64,000 nucleotides of DNA from Strigamia acuminata (GCA_949358305.1 OX442314.1:61265369-61329368), one strand, 5' to 3'. Positions 21,510 through 42,383 are shown, counted from the first letter of the stretch. Notes: generated by a model from the sequence alone, not told the origin. Program-made: numbers and translations.

Positions 21510-24500
21510 ATGAGAAGCGAGTTGCACTTGCTGCTCGCGCTGACGAGCGCTTGCTGTCTTCTAGCGGCTGCATCGTGCCCGGACCAATGCACGTGCGACA
21601 CCGATCGACCCGGACGGAAAAGGGTGTCGTGCGTCCGCGGAGGAATACACGGAACTTTGCCGCTCAGTCGCATAGATCGCGACATTCAGGTGTTGGTGGT
21701 GTCGGCGCCCCGAGACGATCCCAACGAACTCACTCTGGGCCGAGTGTTCATGAAGTATCCCCAACTGGAGGAAGTGCACATCACCAATTCGCGGATACCG
21801 GCCATCGGCGAAAACACTTTTTGGGGCGCCACCACCATCAAGACGTTGAATCTGACGCGCAACAATATTGCCAATTTGGTGGATATTAATTTTAGTGTAA
21901 GTAATATTAAAACGCTTCCACGGTCTATAGAATGAATGGTTGGCTGGCTCACATTTGACCACTAGGTGGCGTTGGAATCGCATCACGCGCTCCACTTTAC
22001 GGCGTTTCAACCCAAAATAAAAATAAATAAAGTAAATAAAAATCCGAAATGTCATTTCCCGGTACCAAAATGGCCGGTACCGTACTCCCAGGAAATCAGT
22101 AATCCCGGGAAATCGGTACTCCCGGGACTAAAATAGATCAGGCGACGAAAAATGGCTAAAAATGGCTGTTTTTCGTCAAAAATGGTCACTTTCATCATTG
22201 AAACGTTACAAAATGTAAAATTTTAATGACGAAAATGACGTTTCAGCGAAGTTTTGACAATTTTGGACGTAACCGGTTATTCATCAGAGGTTGTGCTATT
22301 TTTGTCATGCTATTTGTACAAGGGTCCAAACGAGATTTTACATAGCACAACATGTTAGTTTTATGGTTTGTTGAAAGCAGAACACGAGGTACTTTGGGGG
22401 GGGGGCCTCCCACTGCTTAAGAATACTCCAGTTTACATCTATTATTTTTAGTTGCTTGTAGTTTACAATATTTTGTGACAAACTCCCATTGTTGGGCACA
22501 GCACAAGGATGGTGTTGAGGTCTCTGCAGCACATCTGTAAGAAGTTTAGCTACAGATTTTTTGCCAAATGGTCCTTTGATAAAATGTACCCGTCACACCA
22601 AAATTAAATCTTCACCAAAAGCTGCACTTAGGGTGGAAACACAAGGGAGCGGGTAAAATTTAAAAGCTTGCTTCTACTTGAAAAAGCGGCTAAAAACTCG
22701 CCCGCTTGAGCAAACGCTAGCTTGCGTTTTTATTCAAAGCTTGGTTTTGAAGTGAGCTTGTACTCGCCCTCTCCGATCAAACCGAGTTTGATTTACCAGC
22801 TTTGAGCTTGCTGGTGTTTTGGTCATGTGACTTTGACAGCCAATCAGAATCGTGAGGAAATTCTTGGAGGAGATTTTGGCGGGAAAGTTGGAGAACCTTC
22901 ACAATCACGTTTGATTTTGGTGTGAGGACATGGAACTCTATATTTTATTTAAGGATTCACGACAAAAGAAGTTTAAAAGACTATTTCGGTAAAAAGTCTG
23001 TAGCTGAACTTTTTTTAGGCCATAAATTTGTGTCTATGCATCAGGACTCACAGATGAGCCCGCAGATTATGCTTTTAAAACGTTTTGATTTTATGACTCA
23101 AATAATAAATACACATTTTTATAGCCCACAACTAACGACAAATTTATATTTAAATTTATTCACAACGTAATTTTTGTCATTTTGAGCTTATCTTTCTTCC
23201 TGCCAGACAAGTGAATAGGGTATCGGTATCGGGAAACCGGGGTACCGATTTCCCAGGAAACCGGTTAAAAATTCACAGAACTGGGAACCGGAAAATTTGA
23301 AAAAATAACCGGTTCCGTCCAAAATTGTCAAAACGTTGCTGAAACGTCATTTTCGTCATTAAAACATTACATTTTGTAACATTTCAATGATGAAAATGGC
23401 CATTTTTGACGAAAAAAGGCCAATTTTACCACGAACAGATAAATTGAAAACAAGCAGGGATTTGTAATGCAGGGAAGCATTACATATTAGACTTCTAAAC
23501 CCTGTCCCTCTGTCCCTAAATAAAACACCAAAATAAAAGAAAATAAAGTAAATCAATACAAAATAAAATTTTTGGCCAAAATAAAGCAACAACAAACATT
23601 ATTAAGAATGTTGTAAACAACACATGGCAACCATTGGCTGATTCGGGGGCCAAAAAAATTCCATAAATTATTACCCAAATATATCTTAAAAAAAACAAAT
23701 CAAAACTTTAATCAATGATTAATCATCAATAATTACAATGATGTAAACAAACTAAATTATAGAAAACCGCCGAAAATATCTGTAATTTCCAGAAAAATTT
23801 TCATTTAAAGTCCACAGAAGTTCTGTGGAAATTCGGACATTTCGGCCGCGTTTAAGTACTCAAACGCGGCCGAAATGTCCTGAAGTTTGCGTCCAAAATA
23901 ACTTCGAAGCAATTTCACACACTCGGCCGCAGAAATTATGACATTTCGGCCGCGTTTGAGTACTCGAATGCGACCGAGTGTCTAAATTCTGGAGGACTGA
24001 AAATCAAGAAAACTTAATTATACTCTTTCCACACTCAAGGTTGACCCTGGAAGCTGGGCTCCCATTGGCCTACTTAGAAATGCAATGCTATATAGTTACA
24101 TTGCAGTTCTAAGTAGGCCAATGGGAGCCCAGCTTCCAGGGTCAACCTTGAGTGTGGAAAGAGTATAGATGTTCGTTAGTATTCGCGTACACGAACGTAC
24201 GGGTGACACAACACGTACGTCTAATTTGGTGTAAATTTCCCCTTCGGTCGCCGACTTTGGTGGATCGTAATGCTACTTTTTTTCGACCAAATAAAAAAAA
24301 AATATATACAGGCTGGTGCAGATGTCGATTTAGAATCGAATGAGCCTAGTTTCAAAATTTATAAACCTAGTTTTGATATAGAAAATAGTATTTTACATAT
24401 CGCGACGAAGATTTCATGGCTCACGGGATCCGCCAGGTGGCGCTAGTACAATGTTACAACTTCCGGTGCGCGGACGGAAGTAGTATTATTTAGACGGCTA

Positions 24501-26664
24501 AAAGTGCACTAAAACCGGTTTATTAATTCAACCGGAGGTCCGAGAAATCTGAAAATACCTTACAATAATAATATAAGCATGCTGAATTTAATGCCGTTGT
24601 CCGTTTTGCTCTAGCTGCTATAGTTTTTGCGGAATCGTTGACGACGGACGGACAGACAGACAGAACCGTTTCATGAGACTTTCTAAACATCAGGTTTAGA
24701 AGTCTAAAACTACGTTTTTGGAAAAGACTTTTACATTGGTTTTTAAAATCGCTGCCAGAGTGCGCTACTACCGCAGATCTAGAGTTGACCCTGACAATCA
24801 ATCTAGCATCCATTTTAGTTAAAATATACCAGTGGTGACGCTACTGTGCACCGGAAGTTGAAACAAACAAACAAACTGTCAAGTCAAGTTAAATAAAAGC
24901 CTTTAAAAATGGCTAAAAATGGCCATTTTTAGCCATTTTTCGTCACCTGGTCTATTTTAGTTCCGGGAGTACCGGCAATTTTGGTATCGGAAACCAGGAA
25001 TTAAAAAAAGGCGGGAAAACAGAAACCATACAACTTAAATTACAGACAAATTAAAATTACCCTTGGTTATATTTGTAACTCCATGTTTAACTGGCAGTGA
25101 AATCTTGAGAACTCAAATAACCCCTCAACAACTAAACATGTTGTGTCAACAGCTGTTTCAAATCATTGACAGGACAATTGCATTTGGTTTTTGTGTGGGC
25201 TTGTTCACTGTAACTTAAAACATACACAAACAATACTTTACTCATTTGTCTTTTTTTCTTTATTAGGGGCTGGATAATTTGGAAAATTTGCACCTGGATG
25301 ACAACAACATCACAGCCATGCCAAGTGCCATCTTCCGTTATGTGCCCAAACTGCGGAACCTGACCATGGCGCGCAACAACATCGAAGGAACCGTGCCTCG
25401 AATGTTCCAAATGCTCGCCAACCTGGAACACCTGGACCTCAGCTCCAACCCCATAAGCAACATCAGCGCCGACAACTTCGTCGACATCGGCAAACTCCGA
25501 AAACTCTACCTCAGCCGCTGCAAACTGACCAAACTCAACCCGGCCATCCTCCGACACCTGCCCCACCTCGACACCTTGGACATCAGTCGGAACCAAATCA
25601 AATTCATCTCCCCCAGCGACTTCGCCGCGGTCACCGACCTCAGACACCTCCACCTCCACGGCAATCAACTGGCCACCATCCTGGAGAACACCTTCAGCGG
25701 ACTCAACTTGACCGTTCTAACGCTCTCCCACAACAAAATCCGCAGCCTTCAGCAGGAATGCTTCTCCAACCTGACGGTCCAAGCCCTCGACCTAAGCCAC
25801 AACGCGATGGACATCCCGGACCCCGAATTCTTGCGCCCGGTCACCGACAACCTGGTCAACCTGGACATCGGCGGAAACAGGATCCTCTCGAGCACCCTCT
25901 CCCTCCTGCTCGACAACCTGCCGGCCATCCGCGACCTTTCGATCACGCATCTGGGACTTACGGAAATCGACCCGAAGGACCTGCAGTTCCCGGCAACCCT
26001 CCGGAAGCTCAACCTGTCGTCCAACCACCTTACTACTTTCTCCGTAGAATTGGTCAAGGCGCCCCGGCTGCTCGAGGTGCTGGACCTGAGTTGGAACAAA
26101 CTGCGCGGCTTGGACCGGCGTCTCATCAAACACCTGGACTCGATGCCCCATCTGCAGACGCTGACTTTGCAAGGCAACGAGTGGTCGTGCGACTTGTGCT
26201 ACATCCCGCCGCTCCTCGCTTGGCTGAATAGTTCGCATCTCTTCGACGGTGCCTGCAACAGCTTGTTGAATCCGTCGTGTCTCAAGTGCTACAGTCCGTA
26301 CAACTTGAGTGGCCAGGCGATCCAGTTGCTGACCGAAAAGGATCTGGAGCCTTGCGAGTTGGCCGACAAGCCGGCGCTGAGTGCCGGTGTCGCACAGGCA
26401 CATGTCGGGGTCATTGTGGTGTGTGCCATTCTTGCTTTGCTGCTGGTGGCTGTCATGGTGGTCTTGATATTGTATTACAGGCGCGGGGCCGATTATTACA
26501 CTCACGAGGAGGAGAGGGAAGACGAGGGGATGTACGACAACCCTCTTGCGGAGGAGGAGAATGGTGATTTGTTGAAGAAGCCGCCGATCGCCACTATTGA
26601 AACGATGGACAAATCACTGATCAACTTGGAAGTGACAGATTTTAAAAATGTGTGTAGAAAGTGA
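21510..26664 (+). CDS. Leucine-rich-repeat single-pass membrane protein (2 coding exons, 594 aa)
   Basis: A cell-surface protein of the extracellular-LRR class. Exons: 21510-21896 (splice acceptor TTTATTTGCAG just before 21492) and 25267-26664; the join is in phase. ATG 21510 begins a good signal peptide (MRSELHLLLALTSACCLLAA). A cysteine cap follows (CPDQCTC ... VSC, LRRNT-like), then about 14 LRRs with LxxLxLxxN spacing (LENLHLDDNNI, LEHLDLSSNPI), a C-terminal cap (NEWSCDLCYIPPLLAWL ... C ... C), a membrane segment at about 508-533 and an acidic 60-residue tail with YDNPL. Similar architecture occurs in arthropod LRR receptors and vertebrate LRRC15-type proteins; I cannot assign an orthologue. 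No TIR or kinase domain follows, so it is not a Toll receptor. The second exon is GC-rich, in sharp contrast to the repeat-filled intron. Confidence 0.88.
22055..23425. repeat. Inverted repeat pair in the LRR intron
   Basis: The left arm (about 22055-22290) contains GGTACCAAAATGGCCGGTAC, AATGACGAAAATGACGTTTC and TTGACAATTTTGGACG. The right arm (about 23220-23425) has these in reverse order and complement (CCGTCCAAAATTGTCAA, GAAACGTCATTTTCGTCATT, GGTACCGATTTCCC). Together they enclose about 0.9 kb of ordinary AT-rich sequence, the layout of a fold-back element. Confidence 0.75.
23835..23982. repeat. Palindromes built on TTCGGCCGCGTTTGAGTACT
   Basis: 23835-23880 is a 46-base palindrome with one mismatch pair (GGACATTTCGGCCGCGTTTA, AGTACT centre, mirrored arm). 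A second, less perfect copy follows at about 23928-23982, with arms ACTCGGCCGCA and TGCGACCGAGT outside the same centre. Both would extrude as hairpins. Confidence 0.8.
24019..24167. repeat. 149-bp near-perfect inverted repeat (fold-back/MITE-like)
   Basis: Arms of about 60 bases, TATACTCTTTCCACACTCAA ... CCCATTGGCCTACTTAGAA and its reverse complement, surround a loop of about 27 bases which itself pairs in part (TGCAATG/CATTGCA). The arms show essentially no mismatches by eye, so the insertion or conversion is recent. Confidence 0.9.
24895..25030 (-). repeat. Reverse copy of the GTACCAAAATGGCC repeat end
   Basis: It contains AAAATGGCTAAAAATGGCCA, GGTCTATTTTAGTTCCGGGA and GTACCGGCAATTTTGGTATC, the reverse complement of 22060-22180. 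With 22055 it brackets almost the whole 3.4-kb LRR intron, so a composite fold-back unit may account for most of it. Confidence 0.65.
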
Positions 26665-26824
26665 GATGATAGCGTATTTTCTTATTGATGGTACTGTAAA
26701 ATAAAATGATATAGAGAATAGAAGCGATGGGTGCTTACAAGCCACCCTTGAATAGACAGGTTGAGTGTACGGGCTTAAAGCTGAAGATATACCACATGGA
26801 CTTTCCACTACAGCACTGGTCGTC

Positions 26825-27415
26825 CGGTGTTGTGTGCGTTACCGTTACGTGCGGGAGATGACTCTTTGTTTATTTTCTTTGCCACTATAGTTCGCACATC
26901 AAATTCCTCATGATGGGCTCCATCTTGCTTTTCTTGCAACTACGGTAATCCAATCGATACATCAATGCTTACATGATAATAAAACATACAATTATAAATA
27001 ATTACATAATCACACGAATTAGTAATGTATAACATCGATAATCGGTTGCATATTGTAAATCTCAGAGAAAAAAAACCCTCTGAAAGCAAGATGGAGCCCA
27101 TCATGAGGAATTTGGTAACGCGTTACTTAATTTGGCCAGTGTAACGCAAAGGTAATTCGTTACTTTTGTTGGTAGTAACGGCCATTTATTAAACGTTACG
27201 TTACCGTTACAATTATACAGGCAACGATTTTGCTACGTATTACCAATATGTAGCAATATGGAGTTTTTACAATTTGTGTGTATTGCTGTATTCCGGTAAT
27301 GGTAACTTAGGTAGCAAAAATGTAACAACAACGGTTGGTAACTAGTTACTTTTTTGGCCAAGTAACGGTAACGGTAACTGGTTACCAAATTCCAGTAACG
27401 CATACAACACTGCTA
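26825..27415. mobile_element. Decayed hAT-like TIR element with internal hairpin
   Basis: The left end GGTGTTGTGTGCGTTACCGT and the reverse complement of the right end (CAGTGTTGTATGCGTTACTG) agree in most positions and resemble hAT-type ends. The interior is full of GTTACCGTTAC words and holds an inverted repeat, AATTCCTCATGATGGGCTCC (about 26903) against GGAGCCCATCATGAGGAATT (about 27092). No matching 8-bp target duplication was found. It lies about 160 bp downstream of the LRR stop. Confidence 0.5.
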
Positions 27416-27845
27416 CTTTATATTGCTGCGTAATGATTTCTCATTTCAAACATTTGTATCCTTTGTCATTTTTATACATACGTCTAATAACTTAAATTAT
27501 AATTTGAGCTGATATTTAATATCTTAATTCACTATAACTATTGTAAATAGGTATTTAATTTTTTTTTTATTGCTTTTATTCAAAGTTGTAGTGTAAAACT
27601 TTGACAAAACTGAAATTGTCTTTAGTGTTTTATCTTTATTAGTTTTGTGATTTTATTTTATCGTTGACGTAGTCAACATTAAGCAACAATAAAGAGACAT
27701 TTAAATTTTTGACTATTTCATAAATACCTTTTACATGTTGCAGTTTCTCAACATTATGTAGGTGCAGTGGTTCTCTCTGATGGCAAGTATTCGCACTAAA
27801 CTTAAATCACCCCCCAAAATTTTCCAAAATCATATAAAACAAGCT

Positions 27846-28489
27846 TACCGTATTTTACCGAGTAAGAGCCATGGCTCTTATTCAAATAATTATAATTAGA
27901 GACCGGATGTACACGTGGAATAAAATTTGGTTTATGCACAAAAAATGTGCACTAAAAATTTCATTTTATGCGAAATAAAAATGAAAATATGAAAAATAAA
28001 ACAATTTATTTCAGTGAAATTATTTGTTGTAAAACTGTGTCGCTTGTCAGACTTAAATTGGGAAAAAAATGAAATCACATTCAACATTCAACTTCAGCCT
28101 TTATCAATTTCATTAACATACAAGTTCAATTATTCCCGTGTCGATCTCGAATTAACAATTTTCGGCACCGATGAAATACGATGTCACGTGCATACTTAAA
28201 TACATAAAAGGCCAAACTGATATGATATCACGGATATCATAAAAACTGAAATTTATGCATTTATTTCCAATTTTTGGAAAATATGCAGATTTTGGCTTTT
28301 TATCGAATATAAATATATTCCATGCATGTATGCATTTATCCGTTCTCTAATTATAAGACACTATTCCAACTATGTGTTGTTATGGGCCAATATCGCTCAA
28401 ACGCCAACAAAAACTGCCACTTTCAGCCACGGCTATTAATCGAGTGCGACTCCAATTCGAGAGCGACTCTTAATCGATAAAATACGGTA
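27846..28489. mobile_element. Non-autonomous TIR element (TACCGTATTTTA-CCGA family)
   Basis: The left end TACCGTATTTTACCGAGTAA then GAGCC matches the reverse complement of the right end (TACCGTATTTTATCGATTAA then GAGTCG). There is no transposase. Inside lie pieces of two other dispersed repeats (the TTTATGCACAAAAAATGTGC family and the ATTTATGCATTTATTTCC family), so it is composite. Relatives: 51395-51707 and 19733-20395. Confidence 0.65.
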
Positions 28490-28499
28490 TATTTTCGTA

Positions 28500-28588
28500 A
28501 GTAAAAAATAAAATTCTTATTTTGCACGAAACGTAACAAAATTTGAAACCCTCTCCGTGCGTTACGCAATTTATGGACAACCCCCTAT
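28500..28588 (-). mobile_element. Truncated copy of the GTCCATAAATTACG element
   Basis: GTTACGCAATTTATGGACAA with GAAACGTAACAAAATTTGAA corresponds to the ends of the complete element at 42384-42582. Only one terminal repeat remains. It directly abuts the element at 27846-28489. Confidence 0.5.
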
Positions 28589-28628
28589 AGAAAAAAAATT
28601 AATTTTCCGCAAATTAAAAACAAAACGT

Positions 28629-29163
28629 TTATTTTTGTGACATTCTCTTAAAATTCGCCGCTATTTCTTGAGCGGATTCAAATTTCTCCAACGCAGTCAG
28701 CAGTTTCCGTACCAACGCTCTCTCGTTAGCCATCATCAATTCTCCAACCGCACACACTCCAGCGGAAATAGCAATACCAATTGCCGGACTAAACAAGCCC
28801 ATCTGAAATTAACAAATAAATTAATTAATTAATAAAACGAGGAATTTGATAAAGAGTCGATAATGTAAACCTTACGGCATCTTGTAATTCGTCGAGCGTG
28901 TTGACCGTCCTTCCCTTTATGATGCCAAAACTGTCGAGCGTGAGTAACCGGAAATCTTTAATCCTTTTCGACGCAAAAGCCGCATGGACTTTGTCCATTT
29001 CTTGTAGGAATTGCAGAAATCGGAGATACGCATCTTGAAATACCTTGTCCAGAGTTTTTAGCCGCGCATCGTTCATTGGCACGTTGATTTTAAATTGTAA
29101 ATTTTCACGTTGACACTGCGTGAAAGCACAGATTAGTACGAGGACTAACAAACACTTTTGCAT
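28629..29163 (-). CDS. Small secreted protein of unknown family (2 exons, 153 aa)
   Basis: Exons 29163-28876 and 28802-28629, GT-AG, phase 0, 462 bases. The start gives a clear signal peptide (MQKCLLVLVLICAFTQCQ); the rest is predicted largely helical, with charged stretches (KVFQDAYLRFLQFLQEMDKV), a hydrophobic glycine/alanine stretch after the splice (FSPAIGIAISAGVCAVGELM) that could be a second membrane segment, and a helical end (TALEKFESAQEIAANFKRMS). Only two cysteines would remain after signal cleavage. I do not recognise the family. AATAAA overlaps the stop codon (tttatt at 28627-28632 on the plus strand). Splice signals, signal peptide and compact structure argue that it is real. Confidence 0.6.
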
Positions 29164-30360
29164 ATTTAGGTAAACCGACTGGAATTTTGAACGTAGGAAA
29201 TGACATCCATTTTGATTTGAAAAACAAAAGACTGAACGAAAAAAGATGCAACAATAGAAATTGTAAGAAAAAATAAATAAATAAATAAAGTGTATCGTAT
29301 AAAAATTGTTTTAATTTTTTTTTTATTTATTTATAAAAATATTTCGTTGAGTACATCTTGAAAAATGTGAAAAATGTGTCTACGACAACACAGGTTATTC
29401 CGGCGCCATCACTTGTTGGGAAATGTAGCGCCATTTTCGTTGCTGACGCTGGTTTCCATTTCCGCCACAAGATGGTGCTCTTACGACGTGGTTTTAGGTA
29501 ACACTAGCGCACGATATTAAAGATGCAAGTCCTAGACAGCGATAAAGATGTTATATCTACCGTATGAAACTTTTCTCTGGGTCCAATTTTTATCGTGAAA
29601 TGTGTCCAACACCTCACGATCATCTTGTGACTATAAAACGTTTGACCACCATTCAAAATTTCTCTCATTTCAGTACCGGGATCTGATTGGTTGCCGGGTT
29701 TTAGAGTTACGCTTATTTATGATGTAATCGCTACGATGTTTTTATATTTAATTTTATTTATTGATTCTAAATTGTTTGAAGTATCTTTTTGCGTATTCAA
29801 ACTTTGTTCTTAATGAGTTTTCTTGTTTCTATACGTATTTACGTTCGATGCTGGAAGTAACCTCTGTATCCAAGTTGCAGTTTGAAATCCTGTCACACGA
29901 GGGCGCCAAAGTCTCGCACAAAGTATGAATTGGACACAATGTGAAAAAAAAATTAAGAAATGTTAGATTTGTCAGATTTGTATTTGTACAGTCGCCATTT
30001 GTCAATAGAGCATGGATTGTCCAAATTAATTGTGATTAAAAAGCATTAAAAGTCGATCAATAACAATAAAATTTATTTAAACGCATTAAAAATTGACTAC
30101 AATACAAAAAATACAATTGCAGTACCAGTAACCGGTAAAGCTGCTATTTTTGTGGAAAATAAATGTTGTTTAAAATGTTTCCATATTGGTACTTGTGGAT
30201 AGGGCAAATAAAGCATTTTGACACCAACATTTTTGCATTCTGAGGGTTTTTTTGGTCTGCAATTTCTGCATTCGGACCGTTGTATTGCAATTTTGCGAAA
30301 AATCCAAAATTGGGGTGTCTTGCAAAAATAATATTCATTTTTTGAACCAAAAATTTCATC
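29164..30360. other. Intergenic, no gene recognised
   Basis: AT-rich sequence with no supported exon. 29390-29520 has moderately GC-rich words (GTAGCGCCATTTTCGTTGCT, GCCACAAGATGGTGC) resembling repeated 'GGTGGCGCTA' words elsewhere in the window (24433, 22110), possibly a decayed element. Confidence 0.3.
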
Positions 30361-30370
30361 TTTTTGACAA

Positions 30371-31130
30371 AAATGTCATCTTTTGGACCAAAATGTCATC
30401 TTTTGGACCAAAATGTCATCTTTTGGACCAAAATGTCATCTTTTGGACCAAAATGTCATCTTTTGGACCAAAATGTCATCTTTTGGACCAAAATGTCATC
30501 TTTTGGACCAAAATGTCATCTTTTGGACCAAAATGTCATCTTTTGGACCAAAATGTCATCTTTTGGACCAAAATGTCATCTTTTGGACCAAAATGTCATC
30601 TTTTGGACCAAAATGTCATCTTTTGGACCAAAATGTCATCTTTTGGACCAAAATGTCATCTTTTGGACCAAAATGTCATCTTTTGGACCAAAATGTCATC
30701 TTTTGGACCAAAATGTCATCTTTTGGACCAAAATGTCATCTTTTGGACCAAAATGTCATCTTTTGGACCAAAAATTTTTTTTTTGGACAAAAATTTCATT
30801 TTTAGGACCAAAATGTCATCTTTTGGACCAAAATGTCATCTTTTGGACCAAAATGTCATCTTTTGGACCAAAATGTCATCTTTTGGACCAAAATGTCATC
30901 TTTTGGACCAAAATGTCATCTTTTGGACCAAAAATTTTTTTTTTGGACAAAAATTTCATTTTTAGGACCAAAAATTCATTTATAGAACCAAAAATTCACT
31001 TTTTGGACCAAAAAATCATTTATTGAACCAAAAATTCATTTTTAGGACCAAAAAATCATTTATTGGACCAAAAATTCATTTTTTGGACCAAAAATTCATT
31101 TTTTGGAGCCAAAAATTCATTTTTAGGTTC
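30371..31130. repeat. Highly homogeneous 20-bp minisatellite with higher-order block
   Basis: About 20 consecutive copies of AAAATGTCATCTTTTGGACC appear identical. They are followed by a variant stretch (AAAAATTTTTTTTTTGGAC, AAAAATTTCATTTTTAGGAC), then six more perfect units and a second copy of the same variant stretch, and then a decaying tail with ATTCATTT in place of GTCATCTT. The repeated variant block shows duplication at a scale of some 160 bases in addition to single units. Since 20 is not a multiple of three, all three plus frames are open (SSFGPKCHLLDQNVIFWTKM); these are not genes. Confidence 0.97.
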
Positions 31131-31319
31131 AAAAAATTATTATTTACACCCAAAAATGAGCCCGCAATAACTTCGCAATGCGTCCGCAAAAGGGCTGTAT
31201 TTTGATCCGCTTTCTACCCGTAATTTCATTATTTTCAGTCCGCAAAAATAACAGCTTTACACTAACCGACTAAGACCCAGGCCGGATTCGTTTCTCATTC
31301 ATTTCAATTTTAATTTGAA

Positions 31320-31678
31320 CGTCCGCCGCTGGATGTCGCGCCCGCTGATCACGTGCGGCCATTGCGAATCGAGGCCGTCGCTCTCTCCCTCCCTCCCTCT
31401 CCCTCTCCCTCTCCCTCTCGTTGGCTGCTGCCTTCATCGTGAATAGTCTCGTCTGTGCCGGCGCCGCAGCACTTGTCCTCGGCGAAGCGCGGTGGTTGCT
31501 ACCGCTCGTGCCGTCGATTACGGTGGGATCTAGATCGGCCAGTCGCCGCTGCGGGAGCGCGATGGGCATCGTACGTGGCACGGTATCGCTCGAGCGTGCA
31601 GCGAACGGAGCCGAGGCTCGAGGGAAGCGCGAAGACGAGCGAAACGAGTCGTGAATCTGCTTTTCTTTGTCACTGGTA
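31320..31678 (+). promoter_or_regulatory. GC-rich 5' region of NLK
   Basis: A CpG-rich stretch with a CCCTCCCTCTCC pyrimidine run (31384-31419) and dense GCGC/CGAG words directly precedes the NLK ATG, in strong contrast to the AT-rich flanks. It probably holds the 5' UTR and a TATA-less promoter. An upstream in-frame TTG at 31667 is not needed as a start. Confidence 0.4.
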
Positions 31679-40730
<9,052 letters not shown>

Positions 40731-41166
40731 CGAACCTTTGATTGATGTTTATACCCAATAATTGAAGCCTGGTGTTTGAATTTAATAGCGGCGTTACCAT
40801 TGCTGGGAGGAAACGCGTGGAAAGCAATTAGGAGACCAGAAATACATTTTTGGACAATTTGGACCATTTGCTCATATTGATTCAATCTCTATTACATTAT
40901 TAGTCGCTTTATCGTTTTTAAAAATCGCATGGAAATTTTTCGAGCTGCTCGGCTCCATTTTCGGGCTACCTTTTGTCGGAGTGCGCGGGTAGAATCAAGC
41001 AATTCCGGATTTTAAATTATTTAAATTGAATTCAATCGAATTGATTCTACCTCCTTTTCTTTCTAACCGAGCTTACGATGGTTGGAGGTACATATACGCT
41101 TTGTCCGCCTTCTAATTGTAATTATGGCACGAGGGGTTTGAATGCAGCTCTTGAAACCAGGGTGTG

Positions 41167-41482
41167 TACAGTACCGCCCGTTTAATAGCCCGGGCGTTTA
41201 ATTTTTTTTTTGAGCCGACCCTCCGGCGCCAATTCGAAGCCCGGCTTTTATTCGGGCCCGGCGCACAACCGAAAAATCGCCAATTTTTTTTGCAAAAAAG
41301 TGGCGATTTTTGGGGAACCCGGCGCTTAAAAGAGACCGGCGTCAATTCTGTGAATCGCCGATGATTTTTAAGAATATTAAATATAAGTTAAATTAATGTT
41401 TAATAAGCGACGAACCATCCTCTGCTACCAACCGGCCCGGCGCCTTTATGAACCCGGGCTATTAAACGAGGCAGTACGGTAT
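41167..41482. mobile_element. TIR element (GTTTAATAGCCCGGG family)
   Basis: The left end TACAGTACCGCCCGTTTAAT then AGCCCGGG matches the reverse complement of the right end (TACCGTACTGCCTCGTTTAA then TAGCCCGGG). The interior has one copy of GAAAAATCGCCAATTTTTTT, the motif amplified at 9429-9811. The element lies shortly past the last NLK exon. Related: 44407-44732, 18612-18700. Confidence 0.75.
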
Positions 41483-41639
41483 TTCTTTTATTTTGTTGGT
41501 GTCGGTCGTAGCGGTGAAACTTTGGTGCTGATCTTGAATCGTGAACTGTCGGCGAGAAGAAACGCGACGATTCAACCCGTGATTGACAATTCTGCTTGGC
41601 TCGAAGTGATAAAGTCGACGAACTAAGGAAAAACAATTT

Positions 41640-42383
41640 TTTAAAAAAACGATTTTATTTAATAATGTTGTGGATAGGTGGAAAGAGTTTCTTAGTGTAA
41701 TATTTCATCTCTTTTAAGTGTGTTTTATCTGTGGAACTGACTGTGGCTCAAAATGGCGACATATTTGGAAAAAAAAAAACTTGTGAATCTTCGGATGAAA
41801 GTATTTGTTTTTATCAGTGCCAAACACCAGTAATTTACTTATTTTGTGTGTAGCTTGTAAAAGTGGTGTCAAGGCGGTGTTTTTCATTCCATTTTGTGAA
41901 GAATTTGCCTTGACGAGACTACAATGGTGGATGGATGCATTTGAGTGCAAGGAAATATTTACTCCGTTTACTTTAGTCACCGAAGATGGGAATGCGAAGA
42001 ACCGAATTTCCACTTTACAATTTCAGTTTGATGCTCAATTGTGATTGCACCAAATGTTGCTGGTAAATTGGTAAATTGGGTACGGTCAAATTAATATGGG
42101 AGATTACTGTATAAATAAAATTAGTTTTTTTTTCTTTTTGTTTTTAAATCCCCGCGATGTAAATCCGAGGTTTTTGTGCTTAATCGCAGTGGACGGCATG
42201 GCAAGGAATTGGCTTAAAACTCTTTTTGTTGTTTGTCACTAGTTTGTTTGTCTCTCGTCATTGAATGTAAGCTCGTGTGTTTTTTTTTTTTTTCTTTCTT
42301 TTTTTTCCAAATACGTTTCAAGTGATTTTTTAATTTTTTTGTTCGTTTTCGGTCATGAATGCCAATATTTGATAAACAATATT
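41640..42383. other. NLK 3' region, no gene recognised
   Basis: No coding exon is supported. An open frame at 41805-42044 (plus, 79 aa) has no recognisable domain and no splice context. The NLK 3' UTR may run through here; its end was not determined. Confidence 0.3.

Noticed and set aside
30252-31205. Overlapping 140-237-residue frames in three phases
   Set aside because: All three plus frames read the same 20-bp repeat; no unique coding sequence.
41805-42044. 79-residue plus-strand frame after NLK
   Set aside because: No domain, no splice sites, likely chance frame in the 3' region.
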